In this document: one piece after another, positions 1 through 8,620 of the stretch
How the letters are laid out: each line of letters begins with the position of its first letter
How positions within the stretch are numbered: position 1 is the first letter of the stretch
Assembly: GCF_004328625.1 (NCBI RefSeq)
Contig: NZ_CP032229.1
Span: 6,076,001-6,140,000, forward strand
Source of the DNA: Streptomyces seoulensis
GTDB taxonomy: Bacteria; Actinomycetota; Actinomycetes; Streptomycetales; Streptomycetaceae
Direction: 5' to 3'
Length of the DNA: 64,000 nucleotides
Notes under the pieces: model-generated
Database searches by the model: none
Told to the model about the DNA's origin: nothing
Seen by the model: only the letters and a program-made list of their open reading frames with translations
Translations under genes and position numbers: made by a program

Positions 1-638
1 AGTACGACGCCTTCCGCGCCCGCGCGCTGGAGACCGGCACCCTGGTCTACAACCCGCTGACCGGCAAGGCCGACATGGCAGGCAAGGGGTATCTGCTCGA
101 CCTCACCGAGGCCGGCCTCCCGGTCATCCCGACCGTCGACCGCGCCGAGGACCTGCACCGGCTGCCCGCCGTCGACCGGTACGTGGTCAAGCCGGCCTAC
201 GGCGCCGACTCCCTCGGCCTGCGCACCGTACCGGCGAGCCGCGCGGCCGAGGCCCCGGTCGCGGACGGCTCGGTCCTGGTCCAGCCGCACATCGACTTCG
301 TCCACGAGGTGTCCTTCTACTTCGTGGACGACGACTTCCAGTACGCCCTCTACGCCCCCGACCCCCGCGACCGCTGGGAGCTGAAGCCGTACCGGGCGAC
401 CGCCGCCGACCTGGAGTTCGCGCGCGGCTTCATCGACTGGAACGGGCTCGGCCACGGCATCCAGCGCGTCGACGCCTGCCGCACCCTTCAGGGCGAGCTG
501 CTCCTGGTCGAGCTGGAGGACCTGAACCCCTATCTCTCCCTCGACGTCCTCCCCGAGGAGGAGCAGGACGCGTTCGTGGGCACGCTCACCGCGTCCCTGA
601 GCCGCTTCGTGCTCGCGGGCGCCCTGGCCCCGGCGTGA
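1..638 (+). CDS. ATP-grasp domain protein, 5'-truncated by window edge
   Basis: The reading frame is open from base 3, so the gene begins outside the window; about 211 C-terminal residues are visible. The sequence looks like the C-terminal two thirds of an ATP-grasp ligase. A Lys-containing strand (YVVKPAYGADSLGL) matches the ATP-binding Lys and glycine-rich loop, VLVQPHIDFVHEVSFYF matches the strand after it, and ELEDLNPYLSLD near the end matches the metal-binding E-x-(D/N)-x-N element. Related proteins include RimK/DcsG-type enzymes that join a carboxylate to an amine or thiol, but the substrate cannot be read from this fragment. An internal ATG at 75 is unlikely to be the start because homologous-looking sequence continues upstream of it. 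Confidence 0.8.
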   Translation, partial: YDAFRARALETGTLVYNPLTGKADMAGKGYLLDLTEAGLPVIPTVDRAEDLHRLPAVDRYVVKPAYGADSLGLRTVPASRAAEAPVADGSVLVQPHIDFVHEVSFYFVDDDFQYALYAPDPRDRWELKPYRATAADLEFARGFIDWNGLGHGIQRVDACRTLQGELLLVELEDLNPYLSLDVLPEEEQDAFVGTLTASLSRFVLAGALAPA

Positions 639-705
639 CGGGGGCCCGCTGAACGGCGCCGCCCCGCGCTCCGTAATCCCCGGCGAGGGACGGAAGGAGA
701 GCAGC

Positions 706-1320
706 GTGCCGACACCCCCCGATCCCGAACGCCCGCGCCCCGCACGGGTCGTGGAACCCGTACGCGTCCTGCGCGCCCGCCCCACCGACGCACTCGCGGA
801 GCTGATGCGCGAGCTGATGCCGGAACCGGGGGAGGGGGCGTGGAACAAGCCGCGCGCCGAGGCCGAGGAAGACACCGAGGAGCTGCCGCCGGTCCCGGCC
901 GAGGACCCGGCGGCCGCCCCGAGGCCACGCCGTCGGAGCTGGGCCGTGGCAGCGGCCCTGGCGGCAGCCGTCCTCGTCGGCTTCGGCTGCGCCCTCCTGC
1001 TCCCCGGCCGGCAGGAACCCACCGCGCACCCCGCGCCGTCCCCCGTCCCCACCACTCCCGCCGCTCCCTCGACGGCGGACCCGGACGGCCCCGGCACCCT
1101 CCGCCAGGGCGACTCCGGCCCCGAGGTCACCGAGCTGCGCCGCCGCCTCCTGCGCATCCCCGACGTCTTCCACGACGGCCCCGCCACCGGCCCGTACGAC
1201 GCCCGACTCGCCGCAGCGGTGGCCCGGTTCCAGCTCTGGTACGGCATCCGGGGCGACGAGACCGGCGTCTACGGCGACGACACGCGCCGCGACCTGGAGT
1301 CCCGCACCGGTCCCGGCTGA
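706..1320 (+). CDS. Membrane-anchored peptidoglycan-binding (PGBD) protein
   Basis: 204 aa. The GTG start follows a GGAAGGAG-type ribosome site. Residues 1-80 are a charged, acidic cytoplasmic segment. One transmembrane helix (WAVAAALAAAVLVGFGCALL) lies near residues 82-102, followed by a Pro/Ser/Thr-rich linker. Residues 128-200 form a PG_binding_1 repeat (LRQGDSGPEVTELRRRLLRI, then AVARFQLWYGI and a final GDDTRRDLE). The topology is type II: short cytoplasmic head, wall-binding domain outside. There is no catalytic domain, so it probably tethers or senses peptidoglycan. It lies 67 nt after the ATP-grasp gene and converges with the phosphatase gene downstream. Confidence 0.85.
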   Translation: MPTPPDPERPRPARVVEPVRVLRARPTDALAELMRELMPEPGEGAWNKPRAEAEEDTEELPPVPAEDPAAAPRPRRRSWAVAAALAAAVLVGFGCALLLPGRQEPTAHPAPSPVPTTPAAPSTADPDGPGTLRQGDSGPEVTELRRRLLRIPDVFHDGPATGPYDARLAAAVARFQLWYGIRGDETGVYGDDTRRDLESRTGPG

Positions 1321-1324
1321 GCCC

Positions 1325-3694
1325 TCACTCCTTCGGCAGCCGGATGTCCACCACGCACACGTCGTCGCGGTGCTCGTCCACCAGCATCGTGGCGAGCAGC
1401 GAGTCCAGGCTGTCGCCGCCCTGGGTGCGGACCGCGTGGGCGAGCCGGGCGAAGCCCGCGTGGACGTCCTCGCCGGGGCGTTCCACCAGCCCGTCGGTGA
1501 ACAGCAGCAGCCGGTCGCCGGGCTCCAGCCGGGCCTCGGCCGAGTCGTACACCGGGGTGGCGCTCGCGCCGAGCAGCATGCCGACGGGCCGGCCGAGGAA
1601 GCGGGCCGTGCCCCCGCGCACCAGCAGGGGCGGCGGGTGTCCGGCCTGGGCCCAGCTCAGTACGCGGGTCGTGGGGTCGTAGCGGGCCAGCACCATGGTG
1701 GCGGTGGAGCGGCCGTCCCGTGAGTCCAGCAGCAGGGTGTTCAGCCGGGTCAGAGCGCCGGTCAGCGAGGAGCCCGTACCCACCATGCCCTTGGCGGTGA
1801 ACCGGAGTTGAGCCATGGTGGCCACCGCCCCGATGCCGTGCCCCGCCACGTCGCCCACCACGAACAGCGCCATGCTGTCGGAGAGTTCGACGGCGCTGAA
1901 CCAGTCACCGCCGACCTGGATGCCGGACTGGGCGGGCAGATAGGCGACTTCGACCCGCAGCCCGGCCAGCCGGACCGGTCCGGCCGGCAGCGGGAGCAGC
2001 GCGTGCTGCAGCCGGTCCGCCAGCGCCCGTTCGGCCTGGAGCACCCCGCGCTGGAGCAGCATCGCCCGCTCGCTCTCGACCAGCGCGAGTTCGGCGCTGC
2101 GCTGGGCGGTGAGGTCCTGTACGAACCCGTGCACCTCGGCCGGTGTGCCGTCCGGCTCGGTCACCGCCTCCGCGACGATCCGCAGATGCCGTACCCCGCC
2201 CGGCGCGTCGACGCGGAAGGGTACGTCGAAGGCACGGGCGTGGCGTACGAGTTCGGTGATCGCGGCGCGCAGCGGAGCCGCGTCCTGCGGTGCCACCAGC
2301 GCGGGCAGCTCCGCCAGCGGGACCGGCCCGCGCGCCGCGTTGAGACCGAGCACGGCGTAGGTCTGCGCGGACCAGGAGGTCTCGCCGGTGACCAGATTCC
2401 AGTTGGCCCAGCCCAGGTTGCCCAGCCGCTGCACGTCCCACAGCCGCTGTTCCTGCCGGTCCACCGGGTCCAGTCGCAGCCAGGTCACCAGCAGCCCGTC
2501 GCCCAGCGGCGCCGCCCGCACGGAGTACGTGGCGGTCACCGGTGCGCCGTCCACCACGTCCTGGTAGGCGAACGGCGCGCTCTCGAAGGGCACGCCCGTG
2601 CTCAGCGCCGTCAGATAGCCGTGCCACAACTGCTCGCCCGCGACGGTCGGATAGCTCTCGAGGATCCGCCGGCCCAGCATCTCGCGCCCGGTGTTGCCGA
2701 ACACGTCGACCGCCTCCGGGCTCGCGGCCTCGATCCGGTAGTCCTCGACCGCGCCGGACGCGGCACGCAGCGGGCGCAGCAGGATCGCGGCACCCGGCAG
2801 CGCGTCGAGCACCGTCTGCACGTACCCGGTGATCCCGCTCGCCTCGCCGGCCCGGTCCGCGTCGAAGGCCCGCAGCCGCCCCGCGCACAACCGGGCCGCG
2901 CCCAGCAGCAGTTGACGTTCGCGGGAGTCGAACGGCCCCTCCTCGGTACGCAGCACGCCGAGCGCGATGCCCGAGCCGGACCCGCCCGGCACCGGCAGCC
3001 AGGCCCGCGACAGCCAGCGCTCCGGCGGGTCCCCGAGCAGGTACTGGCGCCGGTCGTCGGCGAGGTTCTCCAGCCAGCGCGGTTCGCCGGTGCGCAGGCA
3101 CTCCAGCGGGGCGAGCCTGTTCACCTCGGGCATGTGGTGCCAGCGCCCGCCGAGGGCGGCGTCGATGCCCGCGTACCCGATGAGTTCGAGGCCGTCCCCG
3201 GGGAGGCGCTGGTAGAGCAGGACCGCGTCGGCGGCCGCGTCCGGGCCCAGGTGGCGCAGCAGAACCCCGGCCAGCTCCTGCGGCGAGCCGACCCGCACCA
3301 GGGCCCGGCCCAGGTCGGCCAGGACGTCCGCGAGGTCACCGGGGGCGGTCGGGGCGGGCTTGCGGGAGACGGACGCCGGCTCCGGCAGAGCGGCCGGGTC
3401 CGCGTCCGGCGCGATCGGCTTCGGGGGCTCCAGCGCGCCCAGGGTGAGCCAGCACTCCTCGATCAGGGTGCGCCGCCCGGCCTCGGCGCGGGCGAGCAGC
3501 TCCTCGTGGGCGGCCTCGGCGGACCGGCCGGTCAGGGCCATCAGCGCGCCCTTGGCGCGTTCCAGCACCGCCGAGGACCCGGTGAGGTCGCGCAGCCGCT
3601 CCATCTCGGCGCGCTGCCGGGCCACGACCTTGGCCAGCGCCGCCACATCGGCGCCGAGGCCGGTCTCCACGGCAGGGGTGGGCTCGCTCGTCAC
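1325..3694 (-). CDS. ANTAR-GAF-PAS-PP2C (SpoIIE-type) phosphatase
   Basis: 789 aa from the GTG at 3694; an alternative GTG at 3712 adds six residues. Order of parts: an ANTAR-like helical segment near residues 25-95 (VLERAKGALMALTGRSAEAA), a GAF-type domain near 120-280, one or two PAS-type domains near 290-540 (NLVTGETSWSAQTYAVLGL), and a C-terminal PP2C/SpoIIE domain with the metal motifs GGDWF, GDVAGHG and DDVCVVDI. Such proteins dephosphorylate anti-sigma-factor antagonists in partner-switching pathways. Placing an ANTAR module, normally a C-terminal antiterminator RNA-binding domain, at the N-terminus of a phosphatase is notable. No adjacent anti-sigma or antagonist gene is present, so its partner is unknown. 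Confidence 0.85.
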   Translation of the reverse strand: MTSEPTPAVETGLGADVAALAKVVARQRAEMERLRDLTGSSAVLERAKGALMALTGRSAEAAHEELLARAEAGRRTLIEECWLTLGALEPPKPIAPDADPAALPEPASVSRKPAPTAPGDLADVLADLGRALVRVGSPQELAGVLLRHLGPDAAADAVLLYQRLPGDGLELIGYAGIDAALGGRWHHMPEVNRLAPLECLRTGEPRWLENLADDRRQYLLGDPPERWLSRAWLPVPGGSGSGIALGVLRTEEGPFDSRERQLLLGAARLCAGRLRAFDADRAGEASGITGYVQTVLDALPGAAILLRPLRAASGAVEDYRIEAASPEAVDVFGNTGREMLGRRILESYPTVAGEQLWHGYLTALSTGVPFESAPFAYQDVVDGAPVTATYSVRAAPLGDGLLVTWLRLDPVDRQEQRLWDVQRLGNLGWANWNLVTGETSWSAQTYAVLGLNAARGPVPLAELPALVAPQDAAPLRAAITELVRHARAFDVPFRVDAPGGVRHLRIVAEAVTEPDGTPAEVHGFVQDLTAQRSAELALVESERAMLLQRGVLQAERALADRLQHALLPLPAGPVRLAGLRVEVAYLPAQSGIQVGGDWFSAVELSDSMALFVVGDVAGHGIGAVATMAQLRFTAKGMVGTGSSLTGALTRLNTLLLDSRDGRSTATMVLARYDPTTRVLSWAQAGHPPPLLVRGGTARFLGRPVGMLLGASATPVYDSAEARLEPGDRLLLFTDGLVERPGEDVHAGFARLAHAVRTQGGDSLDSLLATMLVDEHRDDVCVVDIRLPKE

Positions 3695-3793
3695 GCGATG
3701 AGCATGGCACACCCCGGCCGTTCGCTCACTTGTCCGGCACAGCCGTTCCCATCAGGGACGGCGGGCGTCGGGCGGGGTGGGCGGAAGGCGGGG

Positions 3794-4174
3794 TCAGCGG
3801 CCGGTGCCACGGGTGCCCAGCGCCTCGGAGACGGCACGGACACTGCGCGCGATGTGCTGGAGCTGGAGCAGCTCGGCGGCGTACAGCTTGATGGTGTGCT
3901 CGATGACCGACTCCGGCAGCCCGAGCATCGGCAGTTCGGCGCGGGCGGTCTGGAGCGCGGTGCGGGCCACCCGGATCTCCTGCTGCACCTGGAGCCCGGC
4001 GTGCCGGGCCAGCAGGACGGGGTGCCGGATCAGCGCCGGATAGCTGGCGTAGCGCGCCGGGATCAGCTCGCGCAGCCACTTGGCCGCCGAGCGTTCCCAG
4101 TCGTAGCTGCCCGGCTGCTTGACCTGGCAGGGCCAGTCGGGGCTGATCCGCGTGGTGGTGATCGGCATGCTCAT
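3794..4174 (-). CDS. Conserved-looking 126-aa protein of unknown function
   Basis: The ATG at 4174 follows CGGAAG at good spacing; the frame stays open further upstream (to 4258) but that part overlaps the promoter. The protein is soluble-looking. It has a short N-terminal arm (MSMPITTTRISPDWPCQV), a Trp-containing segment (DWERSAAKWLRELIPARYASYP), then two or three long amphipathic helices (residues 65-120, e.g. LPMLGLPESVIEHTIKLYAA). I do not recognise the family. It follows an rpiR-type gene on the same strand but has its own AT-rich promoter region containing an inverted repeat, so it may be a target of that regulator. Confidence 0.75.
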   Translation of the reverse strand: MSMPITTTRISPDWPCQVKQPGSYDWERSAAKWLRELIPARYASYPALIRHPVLLARHAGLQVQQEIRVARTALQTARAELPMLGLPESVIEHTIKLYAAELLQLQHIARSVRAVSEALGTRGTGR

Positions 4175-4204
4175 CGCTTCCGGAGTGCCTCGTCGTCCGG
4201 GAGC

Positions 4205-4255
4205 AGTATTTATATATGCCAACCGCTTTTCAAGACGGATGAAAACATTCATCCG
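4205..4255 (-). promoter_or_regulatory. AT-rich promoter region with 8-bp inverted repeat
   Basis: On the minus strand an inverted repeat CGGATGAA-tgtt-TTCATCCG (4236-4255) lies just upstream of TTGAAA (-35-like, about 4224-4229) and an AT-rich run containing TATATAAATA (4207-4217). This is the most AT-rich spot in the first 20 kb. The repeat looks like a dimeric regulator operator just upstream of the -35 of the 126-aa gene. RpiR/MurR binding is an inference from proximity only. Confidence 0.45.
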
Positions 4256-4282
4256 CACCGATGCGGGAAGATCCGCGCCGGA

Positions 4283-5224
4283 TCAGTCCCGCAGGAAGAA
4301 CTGCTGCTGGTCGGCGACCTGCTCGTACTTCTCCAGGCGGGCCTGGGTGCGCCCGGGGTCGGCGTCGGTCATCGCCTGGAGCAGCGCGGCGGCCAGCAGG
4401 CCGGGAGCGGCGTAGGAGTCGAACACCAGCCGGGAGCCGGTGCCGGTGGCGAAGGTGACGTCGGCCTCCTCCGCCAGCGGGCCCAGCGCGAGATCGGTGA
4501 CCAGCGCGACCTTCAGCCCCGCCTCCCGCGCGACCCGCAGCGCGGCGAGCGTCTCCTGCGCGTGCCGGGGCATGGCGAAGGCCAGCACCCAGCTGCCGCC
4601 CGCCTCACGGGACTGCAGCAGCGCGTCCGACGCCACGCTGCCGCCCCGCGTCACCAGTCGCACATCGGGATGGATGCGCCGGGCCGCGTACCCGAAGTAC
4701 TCCGCCAGCGAGCCCGAGATCCGCAGCCCCAGCACGGTCAGCGGGGTGGAGCGGGACAGCTCGCGGCCCACCCGGACCACCCGGTCGGGATCGGCCAGGT
4801 CGCGGCGCAGATGCTCCAGGTTCTGGATCTCCGCGTCCACCGCCGCCTGCAGCTCGTTCGCCCGGTCCTCCTCACCGGGACCGCCCGCCAGCGCGCCCAG
4901 CGCGATCGACTGGAGCCGTTCGCGCAGCGCCGGATACCCGCTGAACCCCACGGCGGACGCGAACCGGGTCACCGACGGCTGGCTCACCCCGGCCCGGTCG
5001 GCCAGCTCGGTGATGGACAGGAACGCGGCCTCGGTGAGGTGCTCGATCAGGTACCGCGCCACCCGCCGCTGCCCGGGGGAGAGCCGGGGCCCGTCGAACA
5101 GCGCCCGGAGCTGGGAGGTCGGCGCGGCCCCGGCGCCCGTGGCGGGGCCGCCCGAGGTGATCGCAGATGCCTGGGCGCGTGCCTGCTGCGGCGAGGGCAC
5201 CGGACCGTCGACTTTGTCTCCCAC
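4283..5224 (-). CDS. MurR/RpiR family transcriptional regulator
   Basis: 313 aa with a GTG start at 5224 and no strong ribosome site. Residues 35-115 form the RpiR-type HTH (LSPGQRRVARYLIEHLTEAA, then ITELADRAGVSQPSVTRFASAVGFSGYPALRERL). Residues 160-290 form a SIS (sugar isomerase) domain (LTVLGLRISGSLAEYFGYAARRI, then GSWVLAFAMPRHAQETL and VALVTDLALGPLAEEADVTF), which usually binds a phosphosugar effector. The glycosyltransferase gene lies 54 nt upstream and sugar-phosphate genes lie beyond it, consistent with control by a sugar phosphate. The ligand is not readable from sequence. Confidence 0.85.
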   Translation of the reverse strand: MGDKVDGPVPSPQQARAQASAITSGGPATGAGAAPTSQLRALFDGPRLSPGQRRVARYLIEHLTEAAFLSITELADRAGVSQPSVTRFASAVGFSGYPALRERLQSIALGALAGGPGEEDRANELQAAVDAEIQNLEHLRRDLADPDRVVRVGRELSRSTPLTVLGLRISGSLAEYFGYAARRIHPDVRLVTRGGSVASDALLQSREAGGSWVLAFAMPRHAQETLAALRVAREAGLKVALVTDLALGPLAEEADVTFATGTGSRLVFDSYAAPGLLAAALLQAMTDADPGRTQARLEKYEQVADQQQFFLRD

Positions 5225-5278
5225 GACGCATCAACATAGCTCACCGTCCCTGGTGGCTCCGCGTGTTGGCCCGGAGGG

Positions 5279-6943
5279 TCAGCGCCGGTACACCGTGATC
5301 GAGTGCCCCACGTCGTCCACCGGCCGGCTCGTGCGGATCAGCTCCGCCAGCCGCCCCCGCGCCTTGGCCGCGGCCGAGTCCGACACCACCAGCAGCCCCC
5401 GCACCCGCTCCGGCGGCACCGCGAGCGGAGCCCCGGCGTGGATGCCGTAGTACGACGGGACCCCGCTGCCCTTGTAGACCAGCCACACCCGCTCGCCCGG
5501 ATACCGCTCCCGCAGCCGGTCCGCTAGGGCGCCGAGGTCCTGGCCCCAGTCCACGTTGGAGTCGTGCAGCAGCCGGTGCGTCCGCGCGGGCCCGCCGAAC
5601 GCCTCGTTGGCGTAGGGCAGGTAGTACGGGAACGTCCGCAGCGAACTCACCGCCACCCACAGCACCAGCACCCCGGCCAGCGCCTTCGTCCACCGGGGCC
5701 GCCAGAGCGTGACGCAGCCCCCGGCCAGCGCCAGGAACACCGGGACGAACAGCGCGTACCGGGTGCCGAAGTCCCGCGCGCCCGTCATCGCCACCGCCAG
5801 CAGCAGCGCGGGCGGCAGCAGCAGGTACGGGGCCGCGGGGCGGGGCCGGGGCACCGCCAGGACGGTCACCGCGCCGGCCGCGCCCAGGGCCGTGAGGCCC
5901 AGCGGGTTCTTCACCAGGAGGGCCACCGGCAGGTAGTACCAGAGGGCGCCGGTGTACACCCGGCCGAACAGGAAGCCCTCCCACGGGTAGTACTCCATGG
6001 CGAACTGCGCCCGCAGCCCGGCGCCGTACGCGGGCGGCAGCGGGAGCAGGTGGCTCACCAGCGCCCGCTTGCCCGCCAGGGGTGGGACGGGCTCGGCGGG
6101 CGCGAACCCGAGCCGGGGGTCGACGACCAGATAGGCGGCCCAGACGACGGCGAGCGCCACCGCCAGCACCGCTCCCGCGCCCCCTAGCGCCGACAGGACC
6201 CCGCGCCGCCGTCCGGCACCGGCTCGGGCGTGCCACACCGACCAGCCGGCCAGCACCATCAGCAGCGGGATCGCGGGCAGCGCGCTCATCTTCGTGGCCA
6301 CCGCCGCGCCCAGCGCCGCCCCGGCGAGCGGCACGTACAGCCGGGGCCGGTCCCGGGCCCGCCAGGTCAGCCAGACCGAGGTGAGCAGGAAGACGGTCAT
6401 CGGCAGGTCCAGCGTGGCCAGCGAGCCGTGTGCGACGACATCGGGGCAGAAGGCGAACAGAGCGAGCGCCACCAGGCCGGCCGCCCTCCCCGCCAGGTCC
6501 CGTGCGAAGGCGAACACCACCAGCCCGCCGAGCAGCGTCAGCGCGATCACCGGCAGCCGCGCCCACAGCATCAGCCGCCAGGGATCGTTGCCGGACTCGT
6601 AGAGCAGATGGCGGCCCGCCTCGCCCTGGGTGCCGGGGAGGGCGGGGTCGTAGTGCGGGTCGGCCACGGCGACACCGGCCGCGATCAGGAGTTTGCCGAG
6701 CGGCGGGTGCTCGGGGTTGTAGCGCAGCCGGTGCTCGTGGAGGTAGTCGGTGGCGGTGACCACGTACACCGGCTCGTCGATGGTGGGCGTCTGCCGGACG
6801 GCCGTGGTGACCATCGCCGCCGCCATCTGGGCCAGGAGCAGCGCCACGAGCAGCTGCACCAGCCACCGGCGTTCACGGCGGCGGGGGAGCGGGGGTGCCG
6901 GTGCGGGGATCGTCCCGGTCCCGAGGTGTGCGCTCGCCATCAT
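5279..6943 (-). CDS. GT39/PMT-like integral membrane glycosyltransferase
   Basis: 554 aa from tandem ATG codons at 6941-6943; a longer GTG/ATG-rich extension is possible but low complexity. Ten or more hydrophobic segments are visible, typical of ArnT/PMT-type enzymes that use a polyprenyl-phosphate sugar donor. The first extracytoplasmic loop carries the characteristic acidic pair region (RQTPTIDEPVYVVTATDYL) followed by the PEHPPLGK motif seen in bacterial PMT_2 proteins. The C-terminal part (NVDWGQDLGALADRL) is a predicted outer domain. Expected role: transfer of a sugar to a wall polymer, lipid or exported protein. It sits upstream of the RpiR gene on the same strand. Confidence 0.8.
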   Translation of the reverse strand: MMASAHLGTGTIPAPAPPLPRRRERRWLVQLLVALLLAQMAAAMVTTAVRQTPTIDEPVYVVTATDYLHEHRLRYNPEHPPLGKLLIAAGVAVADPHYDPALPGTQGEAGRHLLYESGNDPWRLMLWARLPVIALTLLGGLVVFAFARDLAGRAAGLVALALFAFCPDVVAHGSLATLDLPMTVFLLTSVWLTWRARDRPRLYVPLAGAALGAAVATKMSALPAIPLLMVLAGWSVWHARAGAGRRRGVLSALGGAGAVLAVALAVVWAAYLVVDPRLGFAPAEPVPPLAGKRALVSHLLPLPPAYGAGLRAQFAMEYYPWEGFLFGRVYTGALWYYLPVALLVKNPLGLTALGAAGAVTVLAVPRPRPAAPYLLLPPALLLAVAMTGARDFGTRYALFVPVFLALAGGCVTLWRPRWTKALAGVLVLWVAVSSLRTFPYYLPYANEAFGGPARTHRLLHDSNVDWGQDLGALADRLRERYPGERVWLVYKGSGVPSYYGIHAGAPLAVPPERVRGLLVVSDSAAAKARGRLAELIRTSRPVDDVGHSITVYRR

Positions 6944-7108
6944 CCGCCCCACGGTGGCACGGGCCGCACCGGTCCCGGTGCCGAACCGCCCCCGCCGGGG
7001 CCGTGTCCGCGCACCGTTCCCGCGACCGGCGGTGCCACCGCCCCCGCCGGTCCCCTCGGCGGACCCTCCGCCGCGCACCCACGGATACGAGCCCCGGCGG
7101 GCGCCGGT

Positions 7109-7774
7109 TCAGTCCCGGCCGGGCACGGGCAGCGCCGAGGCCGGTATCAGCAGGTCCGCCCGGTCCCGCGTGGTGGCGATCAGTTCGGCGTTGCGCTGGT
7201 CGGTGCCGAGCACCCAGGCCATCGCCGCCGCGTGCTCCTTGCCGAACTCCACGTGCCGGGCCACCAGCCGCCGTACCCGCTCCGGCTCGCCGACCTCGCA
7301 GTACCAGACCTCGTCCAGCAGCGGCCGTACCCCGGCCCACGAACCCTCTTGCAGCAGCAGGTAGTTGCCCTCCGTCACCACCAGCCGCGCCGACGGCGGC
7401 ACCGGGATCGAGCCCGCCACCGGCTGCTCCAGGTCCCGCTCGAAGGCGGGCGCGTACACCACCTCGTCCGCGTCGGCGGGCGTCTCCCGCAGCCGCCGCA
7501 GCAGCGCCGCGTACCCGGCCGCGTCGAAGGTGTCCGGGGCGCCCTTGCGGTCCCGTCGGCCCAGCCGGTCCAGCTCGGCGTCGGCCAGATGGAAACCGTC
7601 CATCGGGACGTGCGCCACCCAGGGCGGGCCGTCCGCGTTCAGGGCGCGTACGAGGTGCCCGGCGAGGGTCGTCTTGCCCGCGCCCGGACCGCCCGCGATG
7701 CCGAGGATCGCGCGCCGCCCGTCCCTGGCCAGGTGACGGGCGCGGAGGAGAAGATCGTCGAAGGTCGGCGGCAT
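7109..7774 (-). CDS. Uridine-kinase-like P-loop nucleoside/sugar kinase
   Basis: 221 aa. The Walker A loop GIAGGPGAGKTT lies near residues 25-36, followed by HVPMDGFHLADAELDRLGRRD, the PRK/uridine-kinase element that contacts the acceptor. TEGNYLLL (Walker B-like), GEPERVRRLVARHVEFGK (lid) and a C-terminal RADLLIP follow. This is the layout of the PRK/Udk family group that Streptomyces annotations call nucleoside/nucleotide kinase family protein. It is divergent from pgmB-GH65 with 105 nt between, so a link to sugar phosphorylation is plausible but unproven. The ATG at 7774 is preceded by a weak ribosome site. Confidence 0.85.
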   Translation of the reverse strand: MPPTFDDLLLRARHLARDGRRAILGIAGGPGAGKTTLAGHLVRALNADGPPWVAHVPMDGFHLADAELDRLGRRDRKGAPDTFDAAGYAALLRRLRETPADADEVVYAPAFERDLEQPVAGSIPVPPSARLVVTEGNYLLLQEGSWAGVRPLLDEVWYCEVGEPERVRRLVARHVEFGKEHAAAMAWVLGTDQRNAELIATTRDRADLLIPASALPVPGRD

Positions 7775-7879
7775 GCAGCAGAGTGTGCCACCGGGCGTGC
7801 GCGGGGCGACCGCCGGGCGTCCCCATTTCCGCCCGGCACGGCGTGATCGCCGGGCCCGATCCGGGGAAGGGAGCAGGGT

Positions 7880-8620
7880 ATGACTCAGCTCGGACTGCCC
7901 GACACCATCCAGGCGTGCCTGTTCGACCTCGACGGAGTCGTCACCAAGACGGCCGTCGTGCACGCCGCCGCCTGGAAGGAGACCTTCGACGCCTTCCTCC
8001 GCGACCACGAGGGCCCCGACGCGCGGCCGTTCGACAAGGTCGCCGACTACGACGAGTACGTGGACGGCCGCCCCCGCGCCGACGGCGTCCGCTCCTTCCT
8101 GAAGTCCCGGGGCATCGAACTCCCCGAGGGCGCCCCCGACGACCCGCCGGACGCGGGCACCGTGCAGGGCCTCGGCAACCGCAAGAACGAGCTGCTGCTG
8201 GAGAAGATCCGCACCGACGGCGTCGAGGCGTACGAGGGCACCCTGCGCTATCTGGCCGCCGTGCGCGCGGCCGGCCTGGCCACCGCGATCGTCTCCTCCA
8301 GCGCCAACTGCCAGGACGTGCTGCGCTCGATCGACGCCGAGGATCTCTTCGACGTACGGATCGACGGCGTGGTGGCCGCCGAGCGCCACCTGCCGGGCAA
8401 GCCGAAGCCGGACACCTTCCTCGCCGCCGCGAAGGACCTGGGCGTGTCCCCGGAGCGGGCCGCCGTCTTCGAGGACGCGCTCGCCGGGATGGACGCGGGC
8501 CGCGCCGGGGACTTCGGATACGTGGTCGGTCTGGACCGTACGGGGCAGGCCGACGCGCTGTACGCGCACGGCGCGCATATCGTCGTGAAGGACCTCGCCG
8601 AGCTGGGAGGCAAGCAGTGA
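7880..8620 (+). CDS. pgmB: Beta-phosphoglucomutase family HAD hydrolase
   Basis: 246 aa. The nucleophile motif FDLDGVVTKTAVVHAAAW has the Asp nucleophile and the Asp acid/base two residues on. A helical cap follows (YVDGRPRADGVRSFL). Motif II is VSSSANCQ, motif III GKPKPDTFL, and motif IV VFEDALAGMDAG supplies the Mg-binding acids. It should convert beta-glucose 1-phosphate to glucose 6-phosphate. The next gene starts inside its stop codon (GTGA), so the two are translationally coupled, as expected for a disaccharide phosphorylase with its mutase. The ribosome site GGGAAGGGAG precedes the ATG. Confidence 0.88.
   Translation: MTQLGLPDTIQACLFDLDGVVTKTAVVHAAAWKETFDAFLRDHEGPDARPFDKVADYDEYVDGRPRADGVRSFLKSRGIELPEGAPDDPPDAGTVQGLGNRKNELLLEKIRTDGVEAYEGTLRYLAAVRAAGLATAIVSSSANCQDVLRSIDAEDLFDVRIDGVVAAERHLPGKPKPDTFLAAAKDLGVSPERAAVFEDALAGMDAGRAGDFGYVVGLDRTGQADALYAHGAHIVVKDLAELGGKQ

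Noticed and set aside
1808..5239. Very long open frame on the plus strand opposite the PP2C and RpiR genes
   Set aside because: It is the mirror of real minus-strand genes in high-GC DNA; the product is low-complexity Arg/Gly/Gln with no domain and no ribosome site.
6895..8616. Long plus-strand extension ahead of the GH65 gene
   Set aside because: It runs antisense through the kinase gene and across pgmB in another frame; GH65 homology begins at the GTG that overlaps the pgmB stop.
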